DNA from: Oscillospiraceae bacterium
GTDB lineage: Bacteria > Bacillota > Clostridia > Oscillospirales > Ruminococcaceae
Length of the DNA: 16,254 nucleotides
Assembly (NCBI GenBank): GCA_900752435.1
Contig: CAADVD010000044.1
Span: 1 to 16,254, forward strand
Reading direction: 5' to 3'
The notes under the pieces were generated by a model, which saw only the letters and a list, made by a program, of their open reading frames with translations, did not search any database and was not told the origin of the DNA. Made by a program: the position numbers and the translations under genes. Shown here piece after piece: positions 14,254-16,254 of this stretch (position 1 is the stretch's first letter; each line of letters opens with the position of its first letter).

Positions 14254-15174
14254 TTATGGATTCAGGCCGAACCACTCGTCCGCAAACCGCGCGGCGTTGT
14301 CGTAAAAAATCCGGTCTGTCTGTTCCTCATGAAAGTATTTTAGCATACTTTCATATAGCTTTTCAAGTCCTTTTATTTCGCGGATGGCCGACGGCATCGA
14401 CGCGCCGTCGAAATCACTGCCAAGCGCCAAAACGTGTTCGCCGCCCAGTGACAAGATATGCTCCGCATGACGGCACAAATCATCCAGCGAGCAGTCGTCC
14501 TGTCCGTTGACAAAGGGCGGATAAAAATTCAAGCCGATTAAGCCGTGGTGGTCGATGAGATAGCGGATTTGCTCATCCGATAAATTGCGCGGATGGCTGC
14601 AGACGGCTTTGGCATTGGAATGCGTGGCGATGAGCGGACGGCGTGCGCGCGCGGCAACGTCATAGAAGCTCTGCTCATTCAAGTGGGACACATCGGCGAT
14701 GATGTCGCACCGTTCCAGCTCAGCCAGAACTTCCTCCCCGAACACTGTCAAGCCGCCCTCCGACAAAGCGCCCGAAGCCAGTTCGTTTGCCCCATTCCAA
14801 GTGAGCGTCAGAAACGAAATGCCCTTATCGCTGAGCGTCTGCACACGATCCAGACGGCCCCCGAGCACTGCGCCGCCCTCGACGGAAAGAAGCATGTTAC
14901 AGCAGTGCTTCCGCGTCGCTTCCCCGCCCTGATAGAATTCGTAAGCCTCGGGATGTTTGGCGGTTTGACGAAGCCAAAACGCATATTGGGCTTCAAACTG
15001 CGCCCATGCTTCCTCCCCGCGGTAAATGTCGTCCAGCCAAAAGGCAAAGGTCTGCACCCAGCGGTCAAAGGAAATGCCGCGCTTAACATCCAACTGTCCT
15101 TCATTTTCGTAAAGCTCGCGGTTTGTTGCCATACAGGTAGAGACGGTGTCGCAATGCAAATCAAACACTTTCAT
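14254..15174 (-). CDS. membrane dipeptidase family (peptidase M19)
   Basis: A 306-residue zinc dipeptidase of the renal dipeptidase family, which hydrolyses dipeptides including some with D-residues at the C-terminal side. Zinc ligands can be placed: His7 and Asp9 in F-D-L-H-C-D-T, the bridging Glu in L-S-V-E-G-G, His in ATHSN and His in CSHPRNL. GSDFDG near the C-terminus is the conserved substrate-pocket block. There is no signal peptide, so it is cytosolic, as is usual for bacterial members. AGAGGA lies 7 bases before the ATG, within the end of yraN; only 3 bases separate it from the yraN stop, so translation is probably coupled. It is followed immediately by the thrC leader (TAA-ATG junction). 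Confidence 0.93.
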   Translation of the reverse strand: MKVFDLHCDTVSTCMATNRELYENEGQLDVKRGISFDRWVQTFAFWLDDIYRGEEAWAQFEAQYAFWLRQTAKHPEAYEFYQGGEATRKHCCNMLLSVEGGAVLGGRLDRVQTLSDKGISFLTLTWNGANELASGALSEGGLTVFGEEVLAELERCDIIADVSHLNEQSFYDVAARARRPLIATHSNAKAVCSHPRNLSDEQIRYLIDHHGLIGLNFYPPFVNGQDDCSLDDLCRHAEHILSLGGEHVLALGSDFDGASMPSAIREIKGLEKLYESMLKYFHEEQTDRIFYDNAARFADEWFGLNP

Positions 15175-15177
15175 CGT

Positions 15178-15528
15178 TCATTCCTCTTTTCCCTCAAACG
15201 CACCGGCTAAGTAACGCACAAAGACGCGCCGGTCATTTGTCAAATACACTTCAATTACATCAAAACGAGGCTGTAAATCATGTGTATGCGTTTGCATCCA
15301 GCGATATGCCGTTTTGCGCAGCTTGTCACGCTTTGTGCGGCTGACGTCAAGTGCGGCAGCGTTGTTGTCACCCTCCATACGCGTTTTGACTTCGGCAAAA
15401 ATGAGGTGGGTTTCGTCTTGTGCAATGAGGTCAATTTCTCCGTCCGCAGTATGGTAATTGCGGTCTAAGATGGTACAGCCGTGGGATTGGAGGTATTTGC
15501 AGGCAATGCGCTCGCCTGCATTGCCTAC
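15178..15528 (-). CDS. yraN: YraN/UPF0102 family protein without its own start codon; likely made by -1 frameshift from rnhB
   Basis: The family is a small PD-(D/E)XK-type nuclease-like protein, often beside rnhB. Reading from the GTA at 15526-15528 gives 116 residues: V-G-N-A-G-E-R-I-A-C-K-Y-L, then D-G-E-I-D-L-I-A (catalytic-type Asp), F-A-E-V-K-T-R (Glu-x-Lys) and R-F-D-V-I-E-V, so the domain is essentially complete. The frame is open back to a TAG inside rnhB but holds no ATG, GTG or TTG before 15378. A protein begun at the ATG 15378 would have 66 residues and lack both catalytic blocks. The frame is -1 to rnhB and joins it exactly at the A_AAA_AAG heptamer (15528-15534). Alternatives are initiation at a near-cognate codon, a one-base error in the A run, or a decaying gene. 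The intact motifs argue against decay. Confidence 0.8.
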   Translation of the reverse strand, partial: VGNAGERIACKYLQSHGCTILDRNYHTADGEIDLIAQDETHLIFAEVKTRMEGDNNAAALDVSRTKRDKLRKTAYRWMQTHTHDLQPRFDVIEVYLTNDRRVFVRYLAGAFEGKEE

Positions 15529-15554
15529 TTTTTTGCGGCCGTCTCCCGCTCCTT
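15501..15554 (-). promoter_or_regulatory. candidate programmed -1 frameshift signal at the rnhB/yraN junction
   Basis: On the minus strand, in order: AAGGAG (15549-15554) and GGGAG (15543-15547), Shine-Dalgarno-like, 14 and 8 nt before the heptamer A_AAA_AAG (15528-15534), which is in zero-frame phase (GCA AAA AAG) and directly followed by the rnhB stop TAG. Then comes a perfect 9-bp stem (15518-15526 with 15501-15509) with an 8-base loop. These are the same three parts as the E. coli dnaX frameshift site, including the GCA AAA AAG codons. The stem begins 1 nt after the heptamer, closer than the usual 5-9, so only its upper part could act on a ribosome at the slip site. Confidence 0.7.
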
Positions 15555-16145
15555 TTGCGCGTAATATTTTTTCAAGAAGCTATGGCGGTGAACGGGGCTT
15601 TCGCCGTATTCGTCCAGCTTCTGATAATGAAGCTTGGTGCCGTAGCCCTTGTGTTTGGCGAATTCATATTCGGGATAATCGTGCGCCACTTGCTCCATGT
15701 AGCGGTCACGGGAAACCTTAGCCAAAATAGAGGCGGCGGCAATGGAGGCGGAAGTGGCGTCGCCTTTGACAATGGTTTTCGTCGGCAGGTTCAGGCCGGG
15801 ATCGCGGTTGCCGTCCACAAGAACGAGCGACGGCGTTTGAGTGAGTCCGGCAACGGCACGGCGCATGGCAAGGTAGGTGGCGTTGAGGATGTTGACTTCC
15901 TCAATTTCCGCAACGGATGCCGTGGCCACGCAATAAGTGACAGCTTGTTCAACAATGGCATCGTAAAGAGCGTCGCGCTTTTTGGCGCTGAGCTTTTTGG
16001 AATCGTTTAAGCCTTCAATCACACAGTCGGGGGGCAAAATACCGGCGGCAGCGTATACGTCACCGGCCAGCGGACCGCGCCCGGCTTCGTCCACGCCGCA
16101 GAGAACCTCGGCGTATTGGTTGCGGTCAAACTCAAAGATGGTCAT
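15525..16145 (-). CDS. rnhB: ribonuclease HII
   Basis: Cleaves RNA in RNA-DNA hybrids and removes single ribonucleotides from DNA. The 206 residues carry the four acidic catalytic residues: Asp19 and Glu20 in GVDEAGRG, Asp111 in LVDG, and Asp147 in KVSRDRYM. NDSKKLS and HKGYGT are further family marks. The conserved domain ends near HRHSFLKKYY, and the last ten or so residues, Lys/Glu-rich, look like a linker. AAGGGG lies 8 bases before the ATG; the start overlaps the ylqF stop as ATGA, so the two are coupled. The final codons GCA AAA AAG form a dnaX-type slippery site in front of the TAG; a -1 shift would extend the product by 116 YraN residues to 322. Confidence 0.95.
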   Translation of the reverse strand: MTIFEFDRNQYAEVLCGVDEAGRGPLAGDVYAAAGILPPDCVIEGLNDSKKLSAKKRDALYDAIVEQAVTYCVATASVAEIEEVNILNATYLAMRRAVAGLTQTPSLVLVDGNRDPGLNLPTKTIVKGDATSASIAAASILAKVSRDRYMEQVAHDYPEYEFAKHKGYGTKLHYQKLDEYGESPVHRHSFLKKYYAQKERETAAKK

Positions 16146-16254
16146 GGCTGTGTCCCCTTTTCCGGCCGTTCGAGCGTCAGCTTGCCGAGTTTGCCGGAGC
16201 GGTACTCGTCCAGCACGGTAATGGCGGCGCGTTCGGTGTTGACCTCGCCGCCGG
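16142..16254 (-). CDS. ylqF: ribosome biogenesis GTPase YlqF/RbgA, C-terminal end only
   Basis: The last 36 codons and stop are in the window; the 5' part lies beyond the right edge. They read G-G-E-V-N-T-E-R-A-A, then a helix and R-S-G-K-L-G-K-L-T-L-E-R-P, matching the C-terminal end of YlqF/RbgA (the G-G-E-x-D and R-x-G-K-L-G-x-x-x-x-E blocks), which helps assemble the large ribosomal subunit. The TGA overlaps the rnhB ATG. The order ylqF-rnhB is standard in Firmicutes and supports the call, but the GTPase motifs themselves are not visible here. Confidence 0.8.
   Translation of the reverse strand, partial: GGEVNTERAAITVLDEYRSGKLGKLTLERPEKGTQP

Noticed and set aside
12712..14343. A 543-codon open frame on the plus strand across thrC
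   Set aside because: It mirrors thrC on the opposite strand; the minus-strand product has all threonine synthase motifs, while the plus-strand translation is rich in His/Arg/Phe with no recognisable domain and no ribosome binding site.
15178..15378. A short gene starting at the ATG at 15378 (66 residues)
   Set aside because: It would omit the GEIDLIA and EVKTR blocks that lie in the same open frame just upstream; no ribosome binding site supports that start.
15463..15523. yraN start at the ATG 15519-15521 just after the rnhB stop
   Set aside because: That ATG is in a different frame, which stops after 18 codons and does not encode YraN.

Overview
The window looks like chromosomal DNA of a low-to-mid GC Gram-positive anaerobe of the class Clostridia, most likely of the Oscillospiraceae/Ruminococcaceae type. 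This rests on gene families and order (tig-clpP-clpX; ylqF-rnhB-yraN; DHHW plus DUF4358; DUF1540; Cof-type HAD; secreted GH25-LysM lysozyme), AGGAG-type ribosome binding sites, consensus sigma-A promoters and many intrinsic terminators. Nearly all genes are on the minus strand; only a 154-residue orphan (6400..6864) and a small DUF1540 gene (12399..12581) are on the plus strand. I see no rRNA, tRNA, CRISPR array, insertion sequence or phage gene.

Layout, left to right. 1-1437: start of a lipoprotein gene and an agmatinase/guanidinobutyrase-type ureohydrolase, with a perfect-consensus promoter and two ATTCA-N4-TGAAT palindromes upstream. 1438-2298: AraC-type regulator with a GyrI-like effector domain. 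2381-4834: an apparent operon, transcribed leftward, of a DUF4358 lipoprotein, a membrane-anchored DHHW protein and purine nucleoside phosphorylase DeoD. 5005-6192: secreted GH25 lysozyme with three LysM repeats, divergent from the orphan gene. 7106-11368: tig, clpP, clpX and a Cof-type HAD phosphatase, with terminators after tig and after clpX. 11549-12581: a metallophosphoesterase divergent from the DUF1540 gene. 12715-16254: a tight leftward operon of ylqF (3' end only), rnhB, yraN, an M19 dipeptidase and thrC, closed by a strong bidirectional terminator.

The most notable observation is the rnhB/yraN junction. The yraN frame has no ATG, GTG or TTG codon upstream of its catalytic core. rnhB ends in GCA AAA AAG TAG, so the dnaX-type slippery heptamer A_AAA_AAG sits in the correct phase directly before the stop. 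A -1 shift there enters the yraN frame exactly. Purine-rich Shine-Dalgarno-like sequences lie 8 and 14 nt upstream, and a perfect 9-bp stem-loop lies just downstream. The simplest readings are programmed -1 frameshifting (or transcriptional slippage) making a 322-residue RNase HII-YraN fusion, or a one-base error or mutation in the A6 run.

Everything here was read by eye. Family assignments rest on remembered motifs, not on database searches.
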